Origin: Arion vulgaris
Lineage: Eukaryota > Mollusca > Gastropoda > Stylommatophora > Arionidae
Reading direction: 5' to 3'
DNA: 64,000 nt
Assembly: GCA_020796225.1 (NCBI GenBank)
Contig: CM036771.1
Coordinates: forward strand, 26,394,176 to 26,458,175
Position 1 is the stretch's first letter. The number at the start of each line of letters is the position of its first letter. Positions 10,545 through 21,954 of the stretch are shown one piece after another. Below the pieces are notes generated by a model, which worked only from the letters and a program-made list of their open reading frames with translations, did not search any database and had not been told where the DNA came from. The position numbers and the translations under genes were made by a program.

Positions 10545-10780
10545 TCAATCAAATGTCATGCCTGCTGGTATAAGCAATCATGTCTCTCCACATTTCTCTC
10601 TCCTTGCTGCAGTTAATCAGTTCTGATGTCAATCTTCTGTTGAACCACCATGTCAGACCATCCAACATCTTCTTCCTCTGTCTTCCACGACCTCTCCTTC
10701 CCTGAACTTTACCTGTTGTCACCAAATGTTCTAAATCTCTTCTTCGCATTATATGCCTGAAGAACCTTGATTCTTATTAT
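10545..10780 (-). mobile_element. LINE 3'-end fragment
   Basis: Minus strand encodes MRRRDLEHLVTTGKVQGRRG followed by RGRQRKKMLDGLTWW and REMWRDMIAYTSRHDI. This is the C-terminus of a LINE family also present at 42225-42480 (+), 51335-51600 (-) and 55030-55290 (-). The next ~180 bp (10790-10960) recur near 41940-42095 and may be another dispersed repeat. Confidence 0.75.
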
Positions 10781-11214
10781 TTTGATAAGGTTTCTTTGTG
10801 ATCTAAAGATATAGAACCAATAAGTGCAGCTTTCTGACAACTGATGCCCATTGTAAGGCACAGTGACTCAGGATATGAGGATCTTCCTGTCTTTCTTGAA
10901 CATTTGAACACATACAGTATAGTAGAACTCTGCAGGACCAGCAGAAAATCTGCTAGCTGGGAAGGAACACAGTGAACCCTAACTTGTATGCTCTATCATT
11001 CAGAAGAACAGAGAGGGCCCCTCATCCCATTATTCTAGGATATAAGTCTTCATTGTTTTCTTGATCTGTATATTAGTTTGTTAGATTATCATTTTTGTTA
11101 TCAAGTCCAGAAACAGACTACACGTACTTATGTATGTTTTACATGAGATTAATGAAGACCTAACTGAAGATGTGAAAAACATGGAGAGAGATATTTTCAT
11201 TGAAAATAACTGGT

Positions 11215-11615
11215 ATTCATATGCAAAGACAAGGAAAGTAACTGAAATATATGTGTACAAGCAAGGAAAATAACTGAAGTTTATGTGTACAAGCAAGGAA
11301 ATAATTGAAGTTTATGTGTACAAGCAAGGAAAATAACTAAAGTTTATGTGTACAAGCAAAGAAATAATTGAAGTTTATGTGTACAAGCAAGGAAAGTAAC
11401 TGAAGTTTATGTGTACAAGCAAGGAAATAATTGAAGTTTATGTGTACAGGCAAGGAAAGTAACTGAAGTTTATGTGTACAAGCAAGGAAAGTAACTGAAT
11501 TTTATGTTTACAGCAAGGAAAGTAACTGAAGTTTATGTGTACAAGCAAGGAAAGTAACTGAAGTTTATGTGTACAGGCAAGGAAAGTAACTGAAGCTCAT
11601 GTGTACAGACAACTA
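11215..11615. repeat. ~32-bp minisatellite
   Basis: About twelve copies of a 30-33 bp unit made of TTTATGTGTACAAGCAAGG and AAAGTAACTGAAG, ending about 100 bp before the RYK exon at 11710. Copies vary in AAATAATTG versus AAAGTAACTG. Confidence 0.9.
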
Positions 11616-11709
11616 AAGTGATCCATACAGACAGTTGTAAGCTTGCAATTGTACTGAGAATTGTCTATTTGAACTGACTTTATGATTGTATATGTATATC
11701 TCACCACAG

Positions 11710-11846
11710 TGGGCTTATGGGGTCACCTTGTGGGAAATGATGACCCTGGGGCAGCAACCATATGCAGATGTTGATCCATTTGAGATGACATCCTATCTAC
11801 AAGAAGGTTATAGAATAGCCAAACCTCATAACTGCCCGGATGAGTT
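11710..11846 (+). CDS. RYK: RYK exon: C-lobe helix F and following loop
   Basis: A 137-bp exon after acceptor CACCACAG and before donor GTAAGT. It encodes WAYGVTLWEMMTLGQQPYAD, then VDPFEMTSYLQEGYRIAKP and HNCPDEL, with the final Leu codon split 2+1. This is the helix F to helix G part of a tyrosine-kinase C-lobe, with the PYAD, EM and GYR positions typical of RYK. Confidence 0.93.
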
Positions 11847-11959
11847 GTAAGTTTATCGTTTGCATTTTACTAATTAAATCAAATGTCATTACTCTCTAGC
11901 TTCTGTCTGATACAGATAACAAAAATAATTTAATTTTATACAAATTGTTAATACTAGCT

Positions 11960-13600
11960 TTATTTCTTCTTTTTTCTTCTATTAGTTATCTATGTTTGTA
12001 TCTTTCTCTACCATGTAACTATTGTTAAGTCTTTTTCTTTCTACTGACTTTTTTCTTCTTCTGATTCAACTTTGTTTTTGTCTTTTTGTCACTCAAAGTC
12101 TGTATTTCTTCTTCTTCTAGACAACATATTTTTAGTCATCTTTGTGAATTCATAAATAAATTATAGTCTTTCTAGAAACTAGTTTTGTATAGTGTCACTA
12201 AATAGAATTCATTCTTCTCAACATATTTATTATTTTGTCTTTTAGTCACTAAAGTCTCATTTTTTTCATCTAGACAACGTTGTTACATCTGTGTCACTAA
12301 AGTCTGTATTCAAACACTTTTAACAACACCATTATATTTTTCTTTCACTAAATCTCATTTCTTTTCTTCTAACAACAAGTTTGTTTAAAAATCTCACTTA
12401 AAGTCTGTATTTTTCTTCTTCTAGACAACTATTGTTTTCTTTTTTTAACAGTTCACTTTAAATCTTCATTATCTTCTTTTTAGAAACATTGTTTTTACTC
12501 TTACACTAAATTCTGTTAATCCTTCTTCTAGACAACTCTTGTTTTGTCTTTTGTTCACAAAGTCTGTTTTTTTCTTCTAGACAACTATTGTTTTTTTTAG
12601 ACAAGCTTTAAATCATTATCTTATATAACAACTGCTTTTTCCATTAAACTTATTTTTAACAATCTTTAAAACATCCTTATTTGTCTATTGTTCAACTAAA
12701 GCCCATTTCTTTCTTCTAACAACATTATTTTACTGCTTGTTTAACACTAAAGTCTGTATCTTTTTTTACTAGAACAACTTTTTTGTCTTTGGCACTAAAG
12801 TCTTATTTCTTTCTTTCTAACAACTATTGTTTTATCTCTTATAAATCATTTTTACTTCCTTCTAGACAACTCATTGTATTTTTTTGTCACTAAAAGTTGT
12901 AAATCCTTATTCTAGATATATTTTACTTGTCTTTTTCACAAGTCTGTATTCTTTTTCTTAAGAAACTATTGTTTTTAGTCATTCGTGTCACTAAAGTCTT
13001 ATTTTTCTTCTTCTAGACAACTATTGTTTTAGTCTTTGTGTCACTAAAGTCTGTATTTCTCTTCTTCAAAACTATTGTTTTTGTCTTTTGTGTACCTAAA
13101 GTCTGTATTTCTTCTTCTTCTAGACAACTATTGTTTTTTGTCTTTTGTGTCACTAAAGTCTGTATTTCTTCTTCTTCTAGACAACTATTGTTTTTTGTCT
13201 TTTGTGTCACTAAAGTCTGTATTTCTTCTTCTTCTAGACAACTATTGTTTTTTGTCTTTTGTGTCACTAAAGTCTGTATTTCTTCTTCTTCTAGACAACT
13301 ATTGTTTTTTGTCTTTTGTGTCACTAAAGTCTGTATTTCTTCTTCTTCTAGACAACTATTGTTTTTTGTCTTTTGTGTCACTAAAGTCTGTATTTCTTCT
13401 TCTTCTAGGTAACTATTGTTTTTTGTCTTTTGTGTCACTAAAGTCTGTATTTCTTCTTCTTCTAGACAACTATTGTTTTTTGTCTTTTGTGTCACTAAAG
13501 TCTGTATTTCTTCTTCTTCTAGACAACTATTGTTTTTTGTCTTTTGTGTCACAAAACTGTATTTGTTCTTCTTCATCTCCTTCTTACATGTAACTATAGT
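11960..13600. repeat. 57-bp minisatellite with acceptor-like motif, decayed on its left side
   Basis: From about 13015 to 13555 the 57-bp unit is nearly perfect: TTCTTCTTCTTCTAG, ACAACTATTGTTTTTTGTC and TTTTGTGTCACTAAAGTC. From 11960 to 13010 the same motifs recur with many substitutions and indels. Every intact copy contains a pyrimidine tract plus TAG resembling a strong 3' splice site. The minus-strand ORF (KNNSCLEEEEIQTLVTQKT periods) is an artefact of the 57-bp period. Confidence 0.93.
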
Positions 13601-13716
13601 TTGTTAAAGTAAAATAATTATAGGCAAACTACTTCATTGGACTCATTGACATAAATAAATTATAGTCAAATGTACATAAGAAAATAGATATTGATAAGAC
13701 AGCTACTTCCTAAATA

Positions 13717-15604
13717 GAATTGCATCCATTAATACACATTATATTTGAACAAAGTCAACGTTTTAAAACATCCATTAATACACATTATATTTTAACAAAA
13801 CCAACGTTTTAAAACATCCATTAATACACATTATATTTTAACAAAGCCAACGTTTTAAAACATCCATTAATACACATTATATTTTAACAAAACCAACGTT
13901 TTAAAACATCCATTAATACACATTATATTTTAACAAAACCAACGTTTTAAAACATCCATTAATACACATTATATTTTAACAAAGCCAACGTTTTAAAACA
14001 TCCATTAATACACATTATATTTTAACAAAGCCAACGTTTTAAAACATCCATTAATACACATTATATTTTAACAAAGTCAACGTTTTAAAACATCCATTAA
14101 TACACATTATATTTTAACAAAGCCAACGTTTTAAAACATCCATTAATACACATTATATTTTAACAAAACCAACGTTTTAAAACATCCATTAATACACATT
14201 ATATTTTAACAAAGCCAACGTTTTAAAACATCCATTAATACACATTATATTTTAACAAAGCCAATGTTTTAAAACATCCATTAATACACATTATATTTTA
14301 ACAAAGTCAACGTTTTAAAACATCCATTAATACACATTATATTTTAACAAAGCCAACGTTTTAAAACATCCATTAATACACATTATATTTTAACAAAGCC
14401 AACGTTTTAAAACATCCATTAATACACATTATATTTTAACAAAGCCAACGTTTTAAAACATCCATTAATACACATTATATTTTAACAAAACCAACGTTTT
14501 AAAACATCCATTAATACACATTATATTTTAACAAAACCAACGTTTTAAAACATCCATTAATACACATTATATTTTAACAAAGCCAACGTTTTAAAACATC
14601 CATTAATACACATTATATTTTAACAAAGCCAACGTTTTAAAACATCCATTAATACACATTATATTTTAACAAAGCCAACGTTTTAAAACATCCATTAATA
14701 CACATTATATTTTAACAAAGCCAACGTTTTAAAACATCCATTAATACACATTATATTTTAACAAAGCCAACGTTTTAACCCTTTGAACCCTGGCCAACTA
14801 TACCTTAAAACCCTCTCCCTGGGCTCCTGAGCAAATACAGCACATATCAGAATTGTTTGAAAAACAAGATATATTGGCAGAATTAAATGTCCTATAATTT
14901 TTATTGACTTACCCCATCATCTCCAGTATTCCTGCTTACTATGCCAGTCTTCCCAACATGTAGATCCTTCCTTTAGACAGGAAATTTTGACAGAATTTGC
15001 ACCAAAATTGTGTCTTCACTTTTTTGACTGGTCTGTCTTTGTAATCCATGTTTGGAAAGTCACTGACATGTTTGTTATATTTGAACATCAGTCGATTCAA
15101 ATAATTCTTCTTCTAAATGATTATCCAACTCACTTTCGATTTCGTTATCAATCAGAATAATCATATTCTAAGTCTAATTCTTCTTCAGAATCATTTAAAA
15201 GAAGTTCAACAGCTTGCTCTGTGGTTATCCTTTTCGAGTGACCATTTCCGAAATTTTCAGCGTGTCGTTTTATCTTTTTAAAATTAATAAACAATTATCA
15301 AATCATTATGTTTCAAAACACGATGCAAACCGCCATTTAGGTAAACCTTTAAGGGAAGCATTTCCCGTGTTTGACGTCACACTAGTACACAAGTTATCGC
15401 TGAACACCGACAAATAACGAGGAGGGTTCTCATCCCGATATGTAGGCACCCCGGGTATACGTGAACTAATGATAATACCGTAATATCGGGAGGGCGGGTT
15501 CAAAAGGTTAAAACATCCATTAATACACATTATATTTTAACAAAGCCAACGTTTTAAAACATCCATTAATACACATTATATTTTAACAAAGCCAACGTTT
15601 TTAA
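13717..15604. repeat. 46-bp minisatellite split by a transposon
   Basis: The unit comprises AACATCCATTAATACACATT, ATATTTTAACAAAGCCAACG and TTTTAA. CGTTTTA recurs every 46 bp from 13759 to 14771 (23 copies), and about two more copies lie at 15510-15604. Variants are mostly AAAGCC/AAAACC/AAAGTC. The gap 14779-15507 is a TTAA-flanked insertion. Confidence 0.96.
14779..15507 (-). mobile_element. piggyBac-type element, internally deleted, TTAA target duplication
   Basis: 729 bp between TTAA at 14775-14778 and TTAA at 15508-15511. Termini are CCCTTTGAACCC on the left and, reverse-complemented, CCTTTTGAACCC on the right (11 of 12 match). Excising the element and one TTAA restores the 46-bp satellite phase exactly. 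On the minus strand, acidic peptides (NDSEEELDLEYDYSD; ELDNHLEEELFE) precede a Cys-containing peptide (VKTQFWCKFCQNFLSKGR). That order recalls the acidic N-terminus and Cys-rich C-terminus of piggyBac transposases, with the catalytic core missing. The family call from TTAA and termini is firm; the coding-remnant reading is tentative. Confidence 0.85.
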
Positions 15605-15774
15605 AAATATAATTATAAGTCGTTCACCTGCCTCACAAACAGTTTTTATGTTCTTCATTTATTTTGTGATTTTTATTTTTCTAAATATTTTCTTTCACAA
15701 CTGGATGGATAAATTCATTGTGTAATTTCTTGACTTAGATCAAGTTAAAAAGTAAAGAACATTTGTTTCGTATC

Positions 15775-16025
15775 ATGTATAAGGTACATTGTGACATACA
15801 GTGATAGATCCATGTTTTTCTTTGACCACAGACATACAATAGGTTATGTGGTCAACATCACAGTGCTTGTTTTTACTTTCCAGTGTTTCTCTGTTACTTT
15901 AATGAAGCCGCGTTAACTTTGTAAGCACTACAATCAGAAAAAGCCCCACTTCAGCTGGGAAATTAGATCCTGGGGCCATGTGACTACAAAGCATGTGCCC
16001 TAACAATTATGCTATCAGGGCTACC
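15775..16025 (-). mobile_element. SINE (same family as 23075-23350)
   Basis: Minus-strand copy: blocks corresponding to the tRNA-like head (16000-15960), AGTAACAGAGAAACACTGG, GTTGACCACATAACC and AAAAACATGGATCTATCACTG match copies at 62820-63075 and 23075-23350. It is intronic in RYK. Confidence 0.65.
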
Positions 16026-16619
16026 TTGATTTAGATAATGTAGATTTTAATTTGTTTTCACCATTTATGCATCTTATTGTGCTCGCTGCCCAAATTTACT
16101 CACATTTTTGTCATAACTCAGGACATCATCATCATCATGACAGTAAATATATAAAATCCTTAGTATACACAAAAATTCAGAACTTGACAAAATTTCGGAA
16201 CTAGACAGTGTTCTACAGCCAAGTGGGATGGCTGAAAATACATCTTCTGAACCCAGAATATTGGGGAAAAAATAAAACATTTCATCTAAATTCTGTGCAA
16301 ACTTTATATTTTGTAGAAAATAAACCATCATTTTATACTCTTCTAATGAGCCAATTATACAGATAATTATTATAGATGTCCAAAATATTTTTCTACTTAC
16401 ATCCTTCTACTTGTTGCAAAGAATAGCTATACACATACCATATTTATTTAAAAACCTGCTATATTTTCTCCCCTTTCTTGATTGAGACATTTTACTAAGC
16501 CACTTAGCTAGTTGTTCCTATGATTCGACCATATCACGGGGGGTCAGCCAGTGGATAACATATAACGGGTGGTCTGACATTCTGAACACCCTCATAGAGT
16601 GCACCCTCAGAAGAGTGCA

Positions 16620-17140
16620 CCTTCATTAAAACCAATCCACATCAGCTGCTAGATTTTGAGAGCTTGGATTAAAGATTAGATTAGCCAGAAAAGAACAGAT
16701 TAATTGATTTGATAGGACCATCATCATTGCACTTTGGTGAGTAACCATATGTGCTCTGATCTCTTTCTTACACAGGAAGATCTCAGCTGCAGTGCACGAA
16801 CTCCGTAGAAGAGGCGAGGGTCCCAGATGTAATTTTGAAGATGGTGAAGATATTTTTGTAGGAATTTAATTTTTTATCTTTTCTATTGAATTTTGCCTGG
16901 GCAGCAGCTTTCCAGCCAGGTCTTCTCGATTTTGAACTATCAAGGGTTCTTTCACCTGCTCAAATTGAACACGGACCTGCGTTTTATCATCCATCTCAGA
17001 TAGGAATAGGAACTGATCTCACCTACACTGAGATCAGGGATCTCTGGAAAAATATCCCAATGGCTTCACAAGGGAGCAAATCTGGTACCTTTGACTTGAG
17101 AGATGAGCATCTAACCTCTACATCACAGAGACAGTAAAGA
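16620..17140 (+). mobile_element. Dispersed repeat, unclassified (copy 1)
   Basis: A ~500-bp sequence with GACCATCATCATTGCACTTT, CAGGAAGATCTCAGCTGCAG, TGCCTGGGCAGCAGC and CTCGATTTTGAACT blocks, repeated at 27470-27890 and partly at 53880-54010. No domain was recognised; an ORF at 16886-17137 is not conserved in the second copy. Confidence 0.6.
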
Positions 17141-17144
17141 ACAG

Positions 17145-17575
17145 AACAACAGGTATATTAGTAGACTTATCAATGAAAAGCAAACTGGTATGGTCAGTCG
17201 CTGGGCATTGTTGGAGATGTTACGAAGTAGACCAGAACGCCTATGGATATGTCCGGGGTGCAATTCTTCTTCTTCTTCTTCAAACGCTCCATATCAACCA
17301 CTTGTCAACCACTCTGTGTGGTTTATATGTGATCTGAGCCTAAGAGCGATTGTATATTGGGCCAGTTATGTGCCTACAAGTAGGCTAGCACATCTGATTT
17401 CTGCGCTACTTTTTATTAACTAGGGCAGCATCACTACTGCCTACATCAGTCGCCTCTTTTACAACAGGCATTGTAGGTTGCAGTAGTACTAATCTTTGCT
17501 TTTCTGGCGGGCCCCAGCACCACACGGGTGCCGGAGTGCAATGAAGATATTCCAAACTGAAACTAATACTATAAT
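17145..17575 (+). mobile_element. RNase H-type LINE 3' end interrupted by a SINE
   Basis: 17150-17252 encodes RYISRLINEKQTGMVSRWAL and a C-terminal Cys motif; the sequence continues at 17531-17575 as GGAGTGCAATGAAGATATTC, as in the uninterrupted copy at 20500-20540. The intervening segment is the SINE listed at 17264-17530. The acceptor of the RYK terminal exon is only 33 bp downstream. Confidence 0.75.
17264..17530 (-). mobile_element. (GAA)n-tailed SINE with conserved core
   Basis: In minus orientation it starts CGGCACCCGTGTGG, carries a core resembling TGTCGTAAGAGGCGACTAA and ends in a (GAA)n tail. It is flanked by an 11-bp direct repeat with one mismatch, CCGGGGTGCAA (17253-17263) and CCGGAGTGCAA (17531-17541), inside a LINE. 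This gives clean boundaries for the family. Confidence 0.85.
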
Positions 17576-17607
17576 TTATTAACTGTTGTTTCTTATTTCC
17601 TTGACAG

Positions 17608-17719
17608 ATTCTCATTGATGGCTTGTTGCTGGGCACTTACTCCTGATGAGAGACCACAATTCCCACAAGTACTCACCTACTTGCAAAATTTTTATATGGC
17701 TTTGGGTCGATACATCTAA
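17608..17719 (+). CDS. RYK: RYK terminal exon
   Basis: A 112-bp coding part after acceptor CCTTGACAG; its first base completes the split Leu codon. It encodes FSLMACCWALTPDERPQFPQ and then VLTYLQNFYMALGRYI, followed by TAA at 17717-17719. The kinase domain ends a few residues before the stop, as in RYK proteins. The 3' UTR start follows directly, with length unknown. Confidence 0.93.
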
Positions 17720-18430
17720 ACTTGAAGGTGCTCAAATACAGCCAGTAACTGAGCAGATCCTGAAATGTTGAACTGATAAATGACAGGTTTTTTTAAAAAC
17801 TAGAACCACATGGTGTGTTGCAGTGTTTCTGTTTCTTAACTTGGAGATCCATTCATGATGGTTTTTACATCAAAACATCAACTAGCAATCAGGATGGCCA
17901 TCTGCAAAACTTGTAATATTAACTTTTGATTGCTCAAAAGAACATCGACAATCATTGTATATGTAGTTCTTTCTCTGATTTTGTGATGATTTTGTAACAT
18001 TTTATTTTGTGGGTGAAGGGGAAAGCAATAATAATCACTGCCAAGAATATCTTTTCACAACAGATGTCATTAATTGCTCTCCTTACTTGAGTATGTTATC
18101 ATATACTAAATTCTTTCATTTAAAACATTATCATTGGGACTCAATGAAATAACCTTTCAACTTGTTAATGAGAGTGAAAAAGGAAACAGTACAATATATC
18201 AATATCTCACTATTGAATTGTGGTAGATCTTTCCTTCTTTCCTATGTCATTTCTCTTTCCCGCTCATGAGGTATGTAGAACTTGTGCATTCCTGACTTGC
18301 TTAGTTGTGTGTGGGGTGGAGGGGGAGGGTGTTAGCAAGAAGGGGTACTGGGACTTCACAATTAAAAAACTGCAGTCTAGTAACTCTGAGGGCTCTAATA
18401 CTTCACATCTACAACATTATATGTTATGTG
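17720..18430 (+). other. RYK 3' flank, presumed 3' UTR start; no recognised element
   Basis: Unique AT-rich sequence following the RYK stop. No canonical AATAAA was found close to the stop, so the UTR end is not determined. No repeat or coding signal is evident. Confidence 0.4.
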
Positions 18431-18434
18431 ATTG

Positions 18435-18725
18435 CCATTTTATTTTGGTTGTACCAAAGAAACAAAGAATGAAGTGGTTCAGCCACTTAATAAGAATGCA
18501 ACCAAACTCCACAGTTCTTCTACAGTCTTCTACAACAGAACATCAGGGAAGAAGGCAAGAGGAAGACCACGCAAAAGATGGTTAGATGGCATAGCAGAAT
18601 CCTGTCACAGAGCAAAAATAACAATCACCGAAACTATCAGAACAGCGGAAGACAAAAACAAACAACCACGACACTGGGCAACAACTCGATAGCAGTGTGA
18701 CGACAAAAGAAGAAGAAGAAAGACC
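18435..18725 (+). mobile_element. LINE 3' end
   Basis: Encodes the RT C-terminus: RMKWFSHLIRMQPNST in one frame and GKKARGRPRKRWLDGIAES in another, then ITETIRTAEDKNKQPRHWA, ending in (GAA)-rich sequence. The same family runs on the minus strand at 63095-63720, where the frame is clearer. Confidence 0.8.
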
Positions 18726-18989
18726 TCTATTGGACATTGTTTCTACCTGAGCTCTTATCTTTAGTGGACTCTTCTCTTCTTCAACACTCTTCTCCTTTGA
18801 TATTAACAGTTGATTTTGATTCATTCTTTGTCTTTGTGGTCACTATCCAATTCTCTGTTCTTAGTTATTGTTTGTCCAGCTTAATTATATTTGTTTCAGT
18901 TTGATTATAACTGCAGAAAAACCATACATATGATTTGTATATATTTTGTTTTTATCACTGTTGTTTCCATATATTTATTTGTATGAGAG

Positions 18990-19440
18990 AGTGTATGTGT
19001 TGTTCTTTTATTATTATCTCTATGTAGTATGTACTGAGAAAGTATGACAGAGTTGCAAACATAGATCTGTGGATAAGCACAGGACAGGATCAAATGTTGA
19101 CCCAAAATGATGATGGGTCGAACATACCTCTCGGAAGACACTGTTGAGAGTATCACTAAGCAAGATTTCAAACCCACAAGGAAAATGGAGTAGTTGTCAT
19201 TCTAAACAGACCTGGAGATGGAGTCTTTATTAGATACTGAAGGACTCTGGGCTAACCTGGGAAGCCATAATGAGAGTGTTGAGAAGAAAGAAGAGCCCAC
19301 TAAGGATAAAAGTTCAGGTAGAAATGAAGTAAATTAGAGGTAATAGCTCAGATATAAACAATAAAACATCCAGATACCTGGAAAAGTATCAAACATCCGT
19401 TGAGACCCTATGCTCCTTGAGCAGCTGAAGAAGAATAAGT
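18990..19440 (+). mobile_element. Decayed LINE-like sequence
   Basis: Contains degraded motifs resembling LINE 3' regions (ATACCTCTCGGAAGACACTG; ends CTGAAGAAGAATAAG). No continuous reading frame exists. The remaining stretch 19441-19800 shows nothing recognisable. Confidence 0.35.
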
Positions 19441-19829
19441 ATGTAGTGTGTAGATTGTTTATGAGATTTTAGTGTGTTATTTGCCCATCATAAGTGATAA
19501 AGACCATTTTGTTCTCCCAATAGAATAGCTTTTGATCTCTAAAGCATACGGCTGTATTAGTTTAAATGTCTCCCCCTTCCCTGCTGCTAGTCGTGACCTA
19601 GTTGAAACATCATAGTCATTAGATCAATATATTCATAAGGAAACAACATCATTTATCTTTGCTGAATCTGTTTGAAAATAATTTGTTGTTGGGAAATTTT
19701 TGAAGTACCACACAATTGAAACTTAGTAGCGAAGAAAATTTTGGAACACCAGCTGAATCCCACAGGAAATATATTCAATGAGTAAACATTTGACATAAGG
19801 ACTAACCAATGGATAGAGCTGACATTTTG

Positions 19830-20265
19830 AACGCCCTCATCAAGAAGATGAAAAGAAGATTTTCATTTAATTGGTTACTAAACTGACATCATTGCACTCG
19901 GGCAGACCCATAGGTGCTCAGTCTCCCCAACAGATATCAAAGAGTATGCATACTAATGGTTCCTGTGGCTTGCTGATTAAACACACCTCTCACTCTGCCT
20001 CTCAGGCATCCAGTTCGACTTGAACAATGGGTAACTCCAAACTGCCTAAATCGCTTGATCGATTCAACATCGATTTTAGTGTCCTCATCCAACAGACAGT
20101 CGCGAAGAGACCGAAGAATATCCCCTTATCCATCTTCAACTCTCCAACAATCGATGCTGTTGATGCAAGCCTGTCCGCTCTCTCATTACCGTAAACACCC
20201 GCATGTCCAGGACAGTATATCCACGTAAGCCTCTGGAGGTTAGAAACTTCTATAGATGACTTCTA
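19830..20265 (-). mobile_element. LINE fragment with RNase H domain
   Basis: Minus strand encodes SSIEVSNLQRLTWIYCPGHA followed by GVYGNERADRLASTASIVGE, the RNase H motif containing the catalytic Asp region (GNERADRLA), as in I/Jockey-type LINEs. A near copy lies at 30765-31300, same strand. Confidence 0.85.
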
Positions 20266-20319
20266 CTCATACCGAAACTTGCCCTTCTGGATCTTGTGAA
20301 GTATCGACTGAGAGTCAGA

Positions 20320-20560
20320 TGCTTCATTTAAACAAATCCACATCAACTACCAGATTGCAAGAGTTTGGACTGAAGATTGGAGTGGCCAGAAAAGAACAGC
20401 ACAACAGGTATATCAGTAGGCTCATGAATCAAAATCGAACTGGTATGGTCAGTTGCTGGACGTGGTTGGAGATATTGTAAAAGATATCGGAGCACATATG
20501 GACATGTCCTGAGTGCAATGAAGATATTCCAAGCTGAAACTGAAATATTTGACATAATAT
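20320..20560 (+). mobile_element. LINE 3' end (post-RNase H segment)
   Basis: Encodes STTRLQEFGLKIGVARKEQH, NRYISRLMNQNRTGMVS and TCPECNEDIPS, the C-terminal Cys motif following the RNase H domain. It is homologous to the minus-strand copy at 57530-58010. The next 20561-21950 is AT-rich sequence with no recognised element. Confidence 0.75.
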
Positions 20561-21950
20561 GAAACTGATTGTCAAGAACAGAACACAGTTGAATGTTATA
20601 TTGCTTTTCTCCCCTGTTCTGCTGCTGTAATTATAATTAAATTGTATGTGTGGATTTAAGTATGTAGACAGGGAGTGTGCAGGTGTAGATAAGTAAATTA
20701 TACACTATATGTACTGTACATAATACATTTATATATAATAGATTGTGTGTGTGTGTTTGTTATTAGATATGTTAACTGTGTAAGTTGTGATAGCAAGTGC
20801 GAATGTGTTTATTGTTGTTGGATAGTCAGATTGTATATATAAGGAAAAAGAATGCTACTTCATACATACATGTCTACTATTTATATTGAGTCAAGTAAAA
20901 CAAATGCAATTTTTTAACAGAAAAAATTAATGTTTCCTTTCTTTGTTCTCCTGTTGTTAGTCTGTGGCGAAACACATAAAAATGCAGCAGTTTTACTTAG
21001 TACAAAAATAAGACACAGTGACGCTTCAACTAAAAAAGCCTTTATGAAGAGAAGGATACAAAACAAATGGAATGGAGATCATTGTTCTATACACCAGATA
21101 TCACAGATACAGTCAGAAGATAAATACCTAACTGCTCTAAATGAAAAAAATGTTGAGAAAAAATAAATAAATAAGAACACCTAGAAATGGAAAATAAAAT
21201 ATATAAAACAATAATAATGAAATATCTACATAAAATATATACATGTAATATATACCTATATAGAATGGAGTACAAGAAGAGATAGTATCAAGATGCTTAG
21301 GAATGTGGTATGTTGAGTCCAAGAGGTTGCAAGGTACTTATAAAGATATAATGATCAGATGGATGTCACTTGGATTTGACAAGCTCTGAAATGGTCAATT
21401 TCACTGAAATGAGTGACTACAGGAGTCACAAAGCATATGCATATATCACCCAAATGTTGACTAAAATGGTCACTAAGCTTTTCCAGTTTTGCCTCTATAT
21501 ACCTTATCACATTTTCAAGTCATGGCGTAAATAATGTTGCAGGACTCATGTCTTCCTTTTTGCGATCGCTATTTTAATGAGTATACCGTTAGACGTGTTC
21601 TTATGATGAAGTTGACTGTTTGTCTGGAGCTCATCTCTGGTACCATGTAGTTTTGAATGTAGTGTTGGATTGTAGCGGGACTCATGTAAAACCATCCTTA
21701 ATAACAAAAGTGGCTTTAGGAAATGATACAGTATAGGTTTGTATTACATAAGCACATTTGGCCACATCAGGCGGTGCCAAAATAATGCAGAACATTGAAT
21801 TTCAACTGAATGCCTTGTTAACCCAATAACAGAACTCACTTTAAAATTTCTTTAAGCTGATAAAAGTAGTTGAAACTGTTTGTGTATTTGAGATTTTAAA
21901 TTTCAGATTTTATGCAGTGCAAAAATATTTTGCATAAACCAATTGACTCT
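20561..21950. other. AT-rich intergenic sequence, nothing recognised
   Basis: Short GT and AT microsatellite-like runs near 20745 and 21180-21260. ORFs here are short and compositionally biased. No domain, RNA gene or repeat family was identified. Confidence 0.5.
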
Positions 21951-21954
21951 GTGT

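Larger units (their letters stand above)
1958..17719 (+). other. RYK: RYK-family Wnt receptor gene, 3' part (six exons)
   Basis: Exons 1958-2050, 4994-5196, 7407-7516, 9706-9865, 11710-11846 and 17608-17719 join in frame into about 270 residues ending in TAA. The product is the intracellular kinase-like domain of RYK/Derailed, a single-pass Wnt receptor whose WIF ectodomain and transmembrane segment should lie in exons left of the window. Seen in order: glycine loop GTFGRIY, lysine strand FIKTV, helix-C LTESVQL, catalytic loop HKDLATRN, DNS in place of DFG, the RYK-typical block DLFPGDYNCLGDNENRPV, then WAYGVTLWEMMTLGQ and a C-lobe ending ALGRYI. In the family the DFG change is linked to weak or absent catalysis, so a pseudokinase is inferred. 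The arrangement is convergent with the ABCC gene. I saw no convincing polyadenylation signal after the stop. Confidence 0.93.

Noticed and set aside
13013..13593. ORFs on both strands through the 57-bp array
   Set aside because: Periodic translation of a minisatellite, with open frames on both strands.
13717..15604. CRISPR-like regular repeats
   Set aside because: Adjacent copies have no unique spacers, and the setting is an animal intron.
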